Positions 19,486-28,200 of a DNA stretch of 64,000 bases are shown here, piece by piece (the stretch's first letter is position 1; each line of letters opens with the position of its first letter). The notes under the pieces are model-generated. The model was given only the letters and a program-made list of their open reading frames with translations. It ran no database searches and had not been told where the DNA came from. This stretch comes from Leptospira yanagawae serovar Saopaulo str. Sao Paulo = ATCC 700523 (lineage in GTDB: Bacteria > Spirochaetota > Leptospiria > Leptospirales > Leptospiraceae): contig NZ_AOGX02000024.1 in the NCBI RefSeq assembly GCF_000332475.2, positions 421,406 through 485,405 on the forward strand. The letters are read 5' to 3'. The position numbers and the translations under genes are program-made.

Positions 19486-20082
19486 TTAAAAAGTATATTC
19501 CTTCACTTCTTCTGGAAAGTAATCACGATTCACTTTCACAAAGTATAAATGTGAGAGTTGTGGATTTTCAAGTGATGGTTTCCATACAAAAATCACTATG
19601 GTATTTTGGAAGAGGTAATGTGAGATCTGGCCTTTGGGGTGGTAAAACAAAGAGAGTTTCGATTCCCCTTCTCCGAGGAGTATTACGTTACCATTTAGAT
19701 TTCTAGATTTTTCTTTCGAAATTTTGAACCGTATGTTTCCACTAGGGTTTATGTCTTCCGGATCACGTCCTTCTGCAAACTCACCATCACTGATTTCTGA
19801 TTGAACATTCACTTGGTCAGTTGTCCCAGTGAAATCTAAAAAATTACAAGGGAAATCTCCTGGCATACTTGGAAATTCATCCGAACAAGTTTGATAGATT
19901 GTTTCTTTTTCTTCTAATCGGGAATAGGTTCCCATCACTGTGCTTCGAATGGTAGCATAGGCGACCGACTTTAATACCTTGGCAGTTTTTTGTTTGGGAA
20001 TCAATTTGAGCTTTGCGTCAGAAGCAAAAAGATTTCCGACGATGATTGCACAAAAAAAAGTAAAAACAAATAAAAATTTCAT
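19486..20082 (-). CDS. Hypothetical exported protein
   Basis: A 198-residue protein with a signal peptide (MKFLFVFTFFCAIIVGNLFA). The ATG at 20080-20082 was chosen because AAGGA lies about eight bases upstream and the signal peptide begins there. The mature domain has conserved-looking cysteines (YQTCSDEFPSMPGDFPCNF) that may form a disulfide. No family recognised. It is in line with the DUF2797 and pseudouridine synthase genes. Confidence 0.75.
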   Translation of the reverse strand: MKFLFVFTFFCAIIVGNLFASDAKLKLIPKQKTAKVLKSVAYATIRSTVMGTYSRLEEKETIYQTCSDEFPSMPGDFPCNFLDFTGTTDQVNVQSEISDGEFAEGRDPEDINPSGNIRFKISKEKSRNLNGNVILLGEGESKLSLFYHPKGQISHYLFQNTIVIFVWKPSLENPQLSHLYFVKVNRDYFPEEVKEYTF

Positions 20083-20092
20083 TTTGGAATCC

Positions 20093-21337
20093 TTAGTACA
20101 ATAAGTACGGTTTAATCCGTTTCCTTTCATTTTCTTCTTCACTGGCATAGGAATTGTGAAATTCTGAATACGATTTTCCTTCATTTATAGAAGTTCGAAA
20201 GTGGTCATTGCCCCATAATTGGTCAATCCAATGGTTTGTTGATCCCTTACTCCATTTAAAGTCATTTGGATAGGTTTCTTTCATCAAGCGGATGAGTTCA
20301 TAGGCTAGTAACATGGGGTCATAATCTGGCCGAACCAAATTCATTCGAAGACCAGAACAAATTTTTCCTTTGTGAGGACCAAAGGTAGGTTTGAAGTATA
20401 CTGTTGAGAAGTAATAAGATTTATCGCCAATGGACGATAGTTTATTGGCAAGTTCTTCAGGATTTGTCATCCACGGAGCACCAAAATAAACAAACGGAGC
20501 TTGTGTCCCTCTTCCGACGGAAACATTCACACCTTCCAGTAGTACAAGCGATAAATAATTCCTTGCAGAATCCACCATAGGTAAGTTAGGTGAGGGAGTC
20601 GTCCACGGGATTCCTGTATCTTCAAAGTACATTCCCCTTTTGTATCCTTCTACCGGAATTACATTCAAATCCACCGATTCCTTTAGGAATTCTTTGTTAT
20701 AAAAAATAGCTGCTTCTCCTGTCGTCATACCTGTGATGAGAAGTGAGGGAAATTCTCCAGCAAAATTCAGATGCCTTGGATTCATCTTTTCCCCCATAGG
20801 AGGAAGGTGCATCGCTACATGGATGTGATCAAGGACAATGAGTTTTGTTTTTGTATTCTTTAGAGCATCCATCAAACGTTTTAGAACACTTAAGTATGTA
20901 TAACAGCGCATTCCTACGTCTTGTACATCAAACAAAACATAATCAACGTCACGAACTAGTTCTCTCAGTTCCACATCTTTGATTCGGTAGATGTGATACA
21001 AAGGACGATTGAATGTAGAATCCATCGTGACAGGAGTTTGGCTGAATTCTTCTTCCAAACCTAAGAAACCATGTTCGAGTCCAATCAAATGTTCTAATGT
21101 GATTTTGTGTTTCTCAAAGGAGGAGATGATTTTTTTAGGACTCGTTCCTATTCCTGATGGATTTGTTGCAAGCATCAGTTTTTTTCCCGCCATTGTAGGT
21201 AGGATTTTTTCGTAAAAAATGTCCTGAGACAAACGAAGTTTGGAATCAGAAGGGTGGACACGAAATTGCGGAACCGTGTTCCCTTGGCAAGCAAGGACAA
21301 GAAAGCAGAGAGAAAACCGAAAAAAGTAATTGGTCAT
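20093..21337 (-). CDS. DUF1343 lipoprotein (NamZ-like exo-N-acetylmuramidase family)
   Basis: A 414-residue lipoprotein with signal MTNYFFRFSLCFLVLAC (lipobox VLAC). Family landmarks are ATNPSGIG, LFDVQDVGMRCYTY, VLDHIHV, EGVNVSVGRGTQAPF, FKPTFGPHKGKICSG and a C-terminal WGNDHFRTSINEG. Characterised DUF1343/NamZ enzymes remove terminal N-acetylmuramic acid from peptidoglycan fragments, so a role in muropeptide recycling at the envelope is likely. A longer in-frame N-terminus (to 21397) overlaps the divergent lipoprotein gene and is not convincing. Confidence 0.85.
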   Translation of the reverse strand: MTNYFFRFSLCFLVLACQGNTVPQFRVHPSDSKLRLSQDIFYEKILPTMAGKKLMLATNPSGIGTSPKKIISSFEKHKITLEHLIGLEHGFLGLEEEFSQTPVTMDSTFNRPLYHIYRIKDVELRELVRDVDYVLFDVQDVGMRCYTYLSVLKRLMDALKNTKTKLIVLDHIHVAMHLPPMGEKMNPRHLNFAGEFPSLLITGMTTGEAAIFYNKEFLKESVDLNVIPVEGYKRGMYFEDTGIPWTTPSPNLPMVDSARNYLSLVLLEGVNVSVGRGTQAPFVYFGAPWMTNPEELANKLSSIGDKSYYFSTVYFKPTFGPHKGKICSGLRMNLVRPDYDPMLLAYELIRLMKETYPNDFKWSKGSTNHWIDQLWGNDHFRTSINEGKSYSEFHNSYASEEENERKRIKPYLLY

Positions 21338-21388
21338 GTAAGTATATGTTTCTATAATATAGCAAATCTTCAAGGAGAAATGTCCTTC

Positions 21389-22615
21389 ATGTTTCACCGA
21401 CTTCGAATTGCTCCCTTTACTGGGATTTTAGTCCTCTCCATTTTGGCATGTGCCGGTTCCAATTCCGCGCAAAAAAACCCATCACTCCCAGACAATGTGG
21501 TCACAGCCATGGGTGAGGCCCCGATTTACCAAGGAGACTTGGCTCTTGCTCGGAATAAAGCACTCAAAGATGCAAAACTCAATGCCATCCGTAAATTGGT
21601 AGGGGAACAAATCACAGAAAAATCGGGAGTCTCCGATGGACAATCCCTTGGGTCCAAACTCTACGGTAAAACTGACAGTTTCGTGAAAAAATACGACATC
21701 ATCAGTGAAGAACAGTGGAAACTCGACACACAAGACATGATCCGATTGAATGTTCGTTGTGAAGTGGAAGCCACAAAACTTTCGACTGCCGTCGATGCAC
21801 TCCTTGATGATGTAGGAAATCCCCGAATTGCAGTCCTTGTGCAAACAGTTGTGAATGGAAAATCCTTTCCCATTGGATCAGCCACTAACATTGCAGAAGC
21901 GGAACTCATTGAAAAACTCCGGGCCAAAGGGAATAAAGTGGTCGATAGTTCCCAACTCACTGCCCTTCTCAAAAAAAATCCGAGCCTTGCCAAACTAGAC
22001 CTCACTTCAGTGGAAGAAGGTAGCCCTCTTCTCACACTCGCACAAGATTCAGGTGCAGAAGTGTTGATTGTGGCAAAGGTCAACACCACGGACCAAAAAC
22101 CTGTGGTCCTTCCTGGTGGGAAAAAAACTGATTTTTTAAGTTCAGCTGCGACTGGGCCTTACCGCATCATCCAGTTATGGGGTGACGGAAAAATCTTTGG
22201 TTCTGGAAGTTTGGAAGGACGTGGTGCCGACATCACCCAAGAAGTATCCAGAGAACAAGCTGTCAAAGATTGGGCGAACTTAGTGTCTGTGAAAGTGGGA
22301 AAACAAATCAAAGATGAATGGTTCAAACTCACAGAACAAAACACAGTCATTTTAAAATTCAAAGGATTAGCTTTGGAAGACGCCATCAATTTCAAAAACG
22401 ATTTGATGGAATATACATCCGTCAAACAAGTGAATGATCGCAAAACAGAAATGAACGGATCGGAATGGGAACTGACTTACCCAGGAAAAGAATCTATGTT
22501 TGCTGAAGAATTGATGTATAAAAAAGATTCCAGTTTCCGATTTTTAAGCAGTAAAACCTTAAATATCAATAGTTCAAAACGCGGAGTTGTGGAAATCGAA
22601 TTTAAAAACAAGTAG
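21389..22615 (+). CDS. LPP20/FlgT-like lipoprotein
   Basis: About 408 residues with a lipoprotein signal ending SILACAGS. The N-terminal mature domain (ALARNKALKDAKLNAIRKLVGEQI) is the LPP20/FlgT-type motif seen in envelope and flagellar accessory lipoproteins. A central domain with PRIAVLVQTVVNG and a C-terminal domain follow. Two ATGs (21380 and 21389) are possible; AAGGAG at 21372-21377 is 11 bases before the second and only 2 before the first, so I chose the second. It is divergent from the NamZ-like gene. Role inferred only. Confidence 0.75.
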   Translation: MFHRLRIAPFTGILVLSILACAGSNSAQKNPSLPDNVVTAMGEAPIYQGDLALARNKALKDAKLNAIRKLVGEQITEKSGVSDGQSLGSKLYGKTDSFVKKYDIISEEQWKLDTQDMIRLNVRCEVEATKLSTAVDALLDDVGNPRIAVLVQTVVNGKSFPIGSATNIAEAELIEKLRAKGNKVVDSSQLTALLKKNPSLAKLDLTSVEEGSPLLTLAQDSGAEVLIVAKVNTTDQKPVVLPGGKKTDFLSSAATGPYRIIQLWGDGKIFGSGSLEGRGADITQEVSREQAVKDWANLVSVKVGKQIKDEWFKLTEQNTVILKFKGLALEDAINFKNDLMEYTSVKQVNDRKTEMNGSEWELTYPGKESMFAEELMYKKDSSFRFLSSKTLNINSSKRGVVEIEFKNK

Positions 22616-22626
22616 TAAAATGAACA

Positions 22627-22989
22627 CTATGAACCCGCAGAGAAAAACGTTCTTATCTCTGCTGGGTCAAGTGGTTTAGCAAAATAACGTGATACCTGTT
22701 TTTTTGCGATTGCTTCTTCCATTTCTTTCGTTAGATCATAACCAGTTAACAAGCAGTAAACGACATCTGGCCTTTCCGATTTAGCCTTTGTGATGAGCTC
22801 TAAACCATCCATTCCCGGCATTCTCATATCACTGATTACATACTGGATTTCTTCTGTTTCCAAAATTTCTTCTAAGGCTTCCTCACCAGATTTAGCAACG
22901 AGTACATCAAAATCATTTCGAAACAAATCCCGAAACAGATGTAAATTCATGATTTCATCATCAACATAAAGTAGTTTTGGTTTTTTCAC
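22627..22989 (-). CDS. Single-domain response regulator
   Basis: A 120-residue CheY-like receiver with no output domain. The acidic pocket is DDE (10-12), the phosphoacceptor is D54 in VISDMRMPG, and the signalling T/K are in CLLTGYD and YFAKPLD. I chose the GTG at 22987-22989: it overlaps the histidine kinase stop (GTGA) and has GGGAGA upstream. An upstream in-frame ATG at 23007 would add a few residues. It must act through protein contacts or a phosphorelay. Confidence 0.88.
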   Translation of the reverse strand: MKKPKLLYVDDEIMNLHLFRDLFRNDFDVLVAKSGEEALEEILETEEIQYVISDMRMPGMDGLELITKAKSERPDVVYCLLTGYDLTKEMEEAIAKKQVSRYFAKPLDPAEIRTFFSAGS

Positions 22990-24266
22990 ATGGATTCTCC
23001 CATCCATCTCGGTAAGTGGATCGTGATCCTTGTCCCCAATCCCCACTCTGATTTGACTTCCAGGGAACCCGAATGTTCCTTGAGAATTTTTGAAGCGATG
23101 GATAACCCAAGGCCCACACCCTTGCCAGGTTCCTTTGTGGTAAAAAATGGAATCGCAATTTGTGATAGGTGTTCCTTTTGAATCCCGGTTCCCGTATCTT
23201 CGATATGGATGGAAATGGTTTCATCCAATGTAGAAGTGATGATGGAAAGTTCCCCTCCATTTTTTTCCATGGATTGGATGGCATTCGTAAAAATATTGAG
23301 AAACACTTGGTGGATTTTTCCCGAATTCCCTCGAATGAAAAGGTCTCCCTCGGAAAAATCTTTTTTCACAATGATTTTATCTCGTAAGGAATGCGAGAGG
23401 ATGACGAGACAGTTTTCCAACATCTCTTCAACAGAAATGGTTTCATCAAGGGAATCACCACTCCTTGTGTATTGGTTTAGTCCCTTTACAATTTTTGTAG
23501 TGCGTTCCACCCCCACTTTAATTGCATCTAAATACAATTTTATCTTCTCTTGCGAAATCCCAGAAGACTGGACAACTTCGAGTAATCCATAATACCCACC
23601 TGTGATAAAATTGAGAGGGTTGTTAATTTCGTGAGCGATTCCGGCTGATAACAAACCAAGACTTGCCAGTTTTTCTGATTCAATCAATTGGTTTTGTCTT
23701 TCGCTTAACTCACGTAAGGTTTGTTCTAATTTCGAGGTTCTTTCTTTTACTTGTAGTTCTAATTCTTGGTTAGAAACTTCCAGTTTTCGTTCATAATCCA
23801 AACGTTCTAATTCAGCAGCGATCCTTCCTGAAAAAATTTGAAACAAAGTTAAAATTTGATCTTTTTCAGTGATTTCTTTTTCATACAATCCTACAATTAA
23901 ACCAATATTTTCCTTTTTAGAATTGTACAAAGGAGATCCTATGTAGCCTTCTATATTCATTTCTGCCAACAAATGATCATTGGGAAATAATTTTTGAACT
24001 TGGTTTGGATAATAACAAATTGTTGTCTCGAGTACATTGGCACAAGGCGTACCGTCTAATGAATATTCGATATTGTTCACAATTTTACCATGTAAACATA
24101 ATGATACAGTTTTGGATTCATATTTACTCTTATCAAATAGTGCGATAAAAACACTATCCGCACCAATGACAGAACTCAGTTTCTCCGTTAGTCGATTGAG
24201 AAATTCATTTCCATAGGTATTGGAAACTGCTTCAATGATGTCTGATAACAACTCACCTTGTAACAT
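22986..24266 (-). CDS. GAF-domain histidine kinase (soluble)
   Basis: A 426-residue sensor kinase without membrane segments. A GAF domain (about 15-150) senses an intracellular signal. A coiled coil (about 155-200, LEVSNQELELQVKERTSKLEQ) leads to the HisKA H-box with H212 in AGIAHEINNPLNF, then the HATPase with the N, G1 (IEDTGTGIQ) and G2 (GKGVGLGLS) boxes. It is coupled by GTGA overlap to the single-domain response regulator, which is its likely partner. Confidence 0.92.
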   Translation of the reverse strand: MLQGELLSDIIEAVSNTYGNEFLNRLTEKLSSVIGADSVFIALFDKSKYESKTVSLCLHGKIVNNIEYSLDGTPCANVLETTICYYPNQVQKLFPNDHLLAEMNIEGYIGSPLYNSKKENIGLIVGLYEKEITEKDQILTLFQIFSGRIAAELERLDYERKLEVSNQELELQVKERTSKLEQTLRELSERQNQLIESEKLASLGLLSAGIAHEINNPLNFITGGYYGLLEVVQSSGISQEKIKLYLDAIKVGVERTTKIVKGLNQYTRSGDSLDETISVEEMLENCLVILSHSLRDKIIVKKDFSEGDLFIRGNSGKIHQVFLNIFTNAIQSMEKNGGELSIITSTLDETISIHIEDTGTGIQKEHLSQIAIPFFTTKEPGKGVGLGLSIASKILKEHSGSLEVKSEWGLGTRITIHLPRWMGESM

Positions 24267-24318
24267 CTGGTATTGTTTTACGGCTCAAACAAGAATCAAT
24301 GTTTTTAAAAAACGAAGA

Positions 24319-24873
24319 TCATTTGGATGTTGGATCCGTTTCTTTGGGTTCGCTGACTAAAGGCAATTTGGTTTGGTTTACATCAAGTAGTGGTCCCAGT
24401 TCATAGATATTGTTATATCCATAAGCTTTCAGTGAGTTGTAAGTTGATAGGTTTAGGGATGCCGCTGGACTTTTAGCAGCAAACGCTTGTTCGTTTCCTT
24501 CAAAATTATTATTACAATAAATCAATATTTTTGATTTCGGTTCAGGGATCACTGATGCCAAACTATCTTTTGTGAATTCAGTAAATGGTAGGTTCACTGC
24601 TCCTTTGATATGCAACAATCGGAATCTGTTTTCACTCCGTGCATCCAAAACCACGACCCCATCTTCTGCCATCATTTGCAAAAATTGTTCTTCTGTTAAT
24701 CGGTGGGTTTCACGCTCCGTTTCCGAACGGTTGACAATTTTTTTGAATTGTCCGTAATCGATAAGTCGATTGGGAATCGGTTCTACTTTTGGTTTTTTGG
24801 TTTGTTTTTGATTTGGTTTTGCCACCAAAGAAAAAACAAACGGAATTAGAACTAGTACGAGAACTCGTTTCAT
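24319..24873 (-). CDS. Exported rhodanese-like protein
   Basis: A 184-residue protein with a signal peptide (MKRVLVLVLIPFVFSLVA). The ATG at 24871-24873 is preceded by AAGGGG at six bases. The rhodanese fold has GVVVLDARSENRF, HIKGAVNLPF and the active-site loop LIYCNNNFEG with C120. The loop is longer and lacks the usual Arg, so sulfurtransferase activity is likely but not assured. A periplasmic location is inferred from the signal. Confidence 0.85.
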   Translation of the reverse strand: MKRVLVLVLIPFVFSLVAKPNQKQTKKPKVEPIPNRLIDYGQFKKIVNRSETERETHRLTEEQFLQMMAEDGVVVLDARSENRFRLLHIKGAVNLPFTEFTKDSLASVIPEPKSKILIYCNNNFEGNEQAFAAKSPAASLNLSTYNSLKAYGYNNIYELGPLLDVNQTKLPLVSEPKETDPTSK

Positions 24874-24980
24874 GGTGATCCCCTTATCAGAAAAACAATG
24901 CAAGTATACCAAGGAAAATGTCAGGAACTCAAATCTTTTTTCGGCTTGCCAGGGGATTTATCAAGAATTGAGTGAAAGGA

Positions 24981-25493
24981 ATGAGTACATTACGCGCTGT
25001 TATCAAAACAAATAAAGGAGAAATCCGAATCGATCTCACTCCTGACAAAACTCCAAACACTGTTGCCAATTTTGTCAACTTAGCCCAGAGGAAATTTTAC
25101 GATGGATTGAAATTCCACCGTGTCATCGCAGATTTTATGATCCAAGGTGGTTGCCCCCAAGGTACGGGAACCGGTGGACCTGGTTACAAATTCCGAGATG
25201 AATTTGATTCTAGTTTGAAACACAACAAACCTGGGGTCCTTTCGATGGCAAATGCAGGGCCTGGAACCAATGGCAGTCAATTTTTTATCACCCACGTTCC
25301 CACCCCATGGCTTGACGGAAAACATTCCGTGTTTGGTTCTGTTGTGGATACTTCTGACCAAGAGATTGTGAATTCCATTAGACAAGGAGATTTGATTGAA
25401 TCCATCACAATCGATGGAGATGTGGCAAGTGTATTTGCTGTTGCAAAACCCTATCTGGATGAATGGAACGCGGTCTTAGACTCTAAAAAATAA
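24981..25493 (+). CDS. Cyclophilin-type peptidyl-prolyl cis-trans isomerase
   Basis: A 170-residue cyclophilin without signal peptide, so cytoplasmic. The signature is [22 protein letters not shown], given here as residues about 45-66 with active-site R (FHRV), F and [17 protein letters not shown] and the W in [12 protein letters not shown] complete the pocket. The start is uncertain by nine bases: an ATG at 24981 follows AAAGGA directly, and a GTG at 24972 is in frame. Confidence 0.93.
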   Translation: MSTLRAVIKTNKGEIRIDLTPDKTPNTVANFVNLAQRKFYDGLKFHRVIADFMIQGGCPQGTGTGGPGYKFRDEFDSSLKHNKPGVLSMANAGPGTNGSQFFITHVPTPWLDGKHSVFGSVVDTSDQEIVNSIRQGDLIESITIDGDVASVFAVAKPYLDEWNAVLDSKK

Positions 25494-25628
25494 AACTTGC
25501 TCTTTTTTGGCCTCTTGGTCTTAGTCTAATCACTATGAAAGAGGTCAAAAAACAAAAACCAATCACCCAAATGAAATTGGCTTCACGGACAATCTTCTCC
25601 TTGAAACCAACCAAAATCAAACCGTCCA

Positions 25629-25678
25629 AAAAAATCTATTCCCGAAAAGGTAAAAACGACCATTCGGGAATCTTTTTT
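25629..25678. terminator. Bidirectional rho-independent terminator
   Basis: A perfect 9-base stem (ATTCCCGAA at 25638-25646, TTCGGGAAT at 25663-25671) with a 16-nt loop. A T-run follows on the plus strand (25673-25678) and an A-run precedes it (25629-25634), giving a U-tract on the minus transcript as well. It sits between the convergent cyclophilin and KefB genes and can stop both. Confidence 0.8.
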
Positions 25679-25754
25679 CATTCTGTTTTCCGAAGCGTTT
25701 CCCCTAAAAACACAGTTTCTCTTTCTCATTTACAATTTTAGCAAAAAATAAACG

Positions 25755-27608
25755 TTAGCGTTCCATTTCACTCCAACTGTCTTTTTCCAATTCCTCTTCC
25801 TTTCCTAAATCAACAAACATCAATCGTTCTAATTCCGTATTCCTTTGTTTGGCTAAACTTATGTATTGCACTCGATCTTTCCGTAAGGCAAATAATTCCT
25901 GGAAGGTTTCATCATCATGGGCCAAAAAAATATTTTTAGCACGTTCCGCTGCATAGGACCGAGTACCTAATAGTTTTAATACATCTCCGCCGAGTTTGAC
26001 AGCGGTTTCTCTCGTTTCTCTATAAATATATTCCAAACCCATTTCTTTTAAGTCGTAAGCCTCTTCTCTATCACCGGCCCTTGCTACAATTTGAATGTTT
26101 GGATAGTGGTGTTTCACGTTCCGAATGAGCTCTTGTTGTTTTTCAGGATGATCAAGTGCAGCAATTAAAATTTTAGCATGTTCTAATCCTGCGTTTTCCA
26201 ATAATTCCATTCGAGTGGCATCACCAAAAAAAACTTTAAATCCAAATCGACCAAGCATTTCGACTCGGTCCGCATCATAATCTAAAATTGTGATTCCAAC
26301 TCCATGCGATTTTAAAAATCGACCAACCATATTTCCAAATCGTCCAAATCCACAAATAATGATGGGATTTTCTTCTTTCTCAATTGAGCCTTTGGTTTCT
26401 TTTTTCGGTGCCTTGGATTGTAATAATTCAAAAAATGTTTTTTCGTATAACAACAATAAAATGGGAGTAGCTGCCATACTCAAGGCAACACAGGCGACAA
26501 GAATTACAGTAGTTTCTTTATCAAAAATCCCAAGACCTTCTGAATAACCAAACAATACAAATGAAAATTCACCTACTTGTGATAGAGCAAGGGACATGTA
26601 TAAATTTTGGTCTAAAGGAAGTTTGAATAAAAATCCAAGTAGTAACAATACAATTGCTTTGGTAAAAATGATCCCAAAAACGATACCCAAAATGGTCATT
26701 GGGTGTTCCAACACTACGGGTAGATCCATCGAGGCACCTACACTTAAAAAAAATAAACCAAGTAGTAATCCTTTAAATGGTTCGATATTACTCTCTAATT
26801 CATGCCGAAATTCACTACTGGCAAGCACCACTCCGGCAAGGAAGGTTCCAAGGGCAGCTGAAACCCCAACGGCCCCCATAAGAACGGAAATCGCAATGAC
26901 AAGTAATAAACTAGCACCCGTAAATATCTCACGACTCCCGGATTTTGCAATCAATCGAAAAAGTGGACTGAGTAAATACCGCCCAATTAAAATAATTCCC
27001 AAAACAACCAAAAGAACAACTAACGTTTTTTGGTAAGCAGGTAAATGGTCAACTAAAGAGTGACTATGTTCAGAAACACCACCTGATTCTTCACTTAACA
27101 TGGGAAAGATGGCTAGAATCGGAATGACAGCCATATCTTGGAATAACAAAATCGAAAAGGAAGCCTGTCCTGACACCGATTTCATCAAACCTTTTTCTTT
27201 TAAAGTTTGTAAAACGATAGCTGTTGAGGATAACGATAAAATTAACCCCAATGCCAAAGAAGACTTCCATGAGAATTGAAAGTATAATGAGAAAACAAAT
27301 ACAAAAACGGTTGTAAGTAGTAGTTGTAAACCACCAAGGCCAAGTAACCAAAATTTCAAGCGCCACAGTAAATTTAATTCCAATTCCAAACCGATTGCAA
27401 ATAACATCATCACCACACCGAACTCGGCAAAGTGTAATAAGTCTTTTCCTTCTGTGCCCACAAATCCAAACACAAATGGGCCAATGACAATACCTGCAAC
27501 TAAGTAACCGAGAACAGAACCAAGCCCAAACCGGTTGGCAATGGGAACCATAATAATGGCACTCGTTAAATAGATCATGGCTTGAATGAAAAAATTAACT
27601 TCACCCAT
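25755..27608 (-). CDS. KefB/KefC-type monovalent cation:proton antiporter (CPA2)
   Basis: A 617-residue inner-membrane protein. About 12 hydrophobic segments (1-390) form the Na+/H+ exchanger core, with VGVSAALGTFLAGVVLASSEF as a typical CPA2 stretch. A cytosolic Rossmann RCK/TrkA-N domain (about 410-530) has nucleotide loop CGFGRFGNMVGRFL. It probably exports K+ in exchange for H+, gated by ligand and redox state. It overlaps by 8 bases an upstream KefF-like quinone reductase gene, the arrangement known from glutathione-gated Kef systems. Confidence 0.92.
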   Translation of the reverse strand: MGEVNFFIQAMIYLTSAIIMVPIANRFGLGSVLGYLVAGIVIGPFVFGFVGTEGKDLLHFAEFGVVMMLFAIGLELELNLLWRLKFWLLGLGGLQLLLTTVFVFVFSLYFQFSWKSSLALGLILSLSSTAIVLQTLKEKGLMKSVSGQASFSILLFQDMAVIPILAIFPMLSEESGGVSEHSHSLVDHLPAYQKTLVVLLVVLGIILIGRYLLSPLFRLIAKSGSREIFTGASLLLVIAISVLMGAVGVSAALGTFLAGVVLASSEFRHELESNIEPFKGLLLGLFFLSVGASMDLPVVLEHPMTILGIVFGIIFTKAIVLLLLGFLFKLPLDQNLYMSLALSQVGEFSFVLFGYSEGLGIFDKETTVILVACVALSMAATPILLLLYEKTFFELLQSKAPKKETKGSIEKEENPIIICGFGRFGNMVGRFLKSHGVGITILDYDADRVEMLGRFGFKVFFGDATRMELLENAGLEHAKILIAALDHPEKQQELIRNVKHHYPNIQIVARAGDREEAYDLKEMGLEYIYRETRETAVKLGGDVLKLLGTRSYAAERAKNIFLAHDDETFQELFALRKDRVQYISLAKQRNTELERLMFVDLGKEEELEKDSWSEMER

Positions 27609-28143
27609 GGTTGGCCTCTAAATTTTCTAAAATAAAATTTTTGTACCGAATGGATTCTTTTTGGAATTCATCTTCTTTTAAGTGGAATGTACCTTGCACT
27701 AAAAATGGTTTTTTGTATTCCATTTTGCAAAGTTCTGCAGTCCTTTGGAAAGGCAGAAGGAATTCTTCTATCGAATGTCCGTGAAAACCTTCCTTTGTAT
27801 ATGCAGATGATGATCCACCTGTCGTGATCGCTTGAATCCATTTTTTGCCCTTTAAAAAATTTCCATTTTTACCATAAGCCCAGCCATCTTCTAATACAGA
27901 ATCAATCCATTGTTTCAAAAGTGGTGGGCAACTGTACCAATAAAAAGGGTGTTGGAATAAAATCACATCATGACTCTGCAAATAGGATTGTTCTTCTTTA
28001 ACGTTGATCGTAAAATGAGGGTATAGTTCGTATAAATCTCGTAATGTGATATCTTCCGAAATAGGGATCGAATCCAATAACATTTGATTTGCTTTGGAAC
28101 GTTCCAAAAATGGATGGGCCAATAAAATTAAAATCTTTGCCAT
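27601..28143 (-). CDS. KefF-like NAD(P)H quinone oxidoreductase (flavodoxin fold)
   Basis: A 180-residue flavoenzyme starting MAKILILLAHP. The fold is shown by HPFLERSKANQ, HDVILFQHPFYWYSCPPLLKQW and ITTGGSSSAY, as in KefF/KefG/MdaB proteins. These bind FMN/FAD and also activate the Kef antiporter. Its stop overlaps the kefB-type start by 8 bases, so the pair should be co-translated and physically associated. No Shine-Dalgarno is visible before the ATG. Confidence 0.9.
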   Translation of the reverse strand: MAKILILLAHPFLERSKANQMLLDSIPISEDITLRDLYELYPHFTINVKEEQSYLQSHDVILFQHPFYWYSCPPLLKQWIDSVLEDGWAYGKNGNFLKGKKWIQAITTGGSSSAYTKEGFHGHSIEEFLLPFQRTAELCKMEYKKPFLVQGTFHLKEDEFQKESIRYKNFILENLEANHG

Positions 28144-28200
28144 AAAGGTTAAAGGAAAAAGGCATTTCCAAGGAAGCAAACCATTAATTCCTGATTTCTA

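Noticed and set aside
25535..25741. Lys-rich 68-codon frame between the cyclophilin and KefB genes
   Set aside because: It contains the bidirectional terminator and has no ribosome-binding site, so it is most likely a chance frame.
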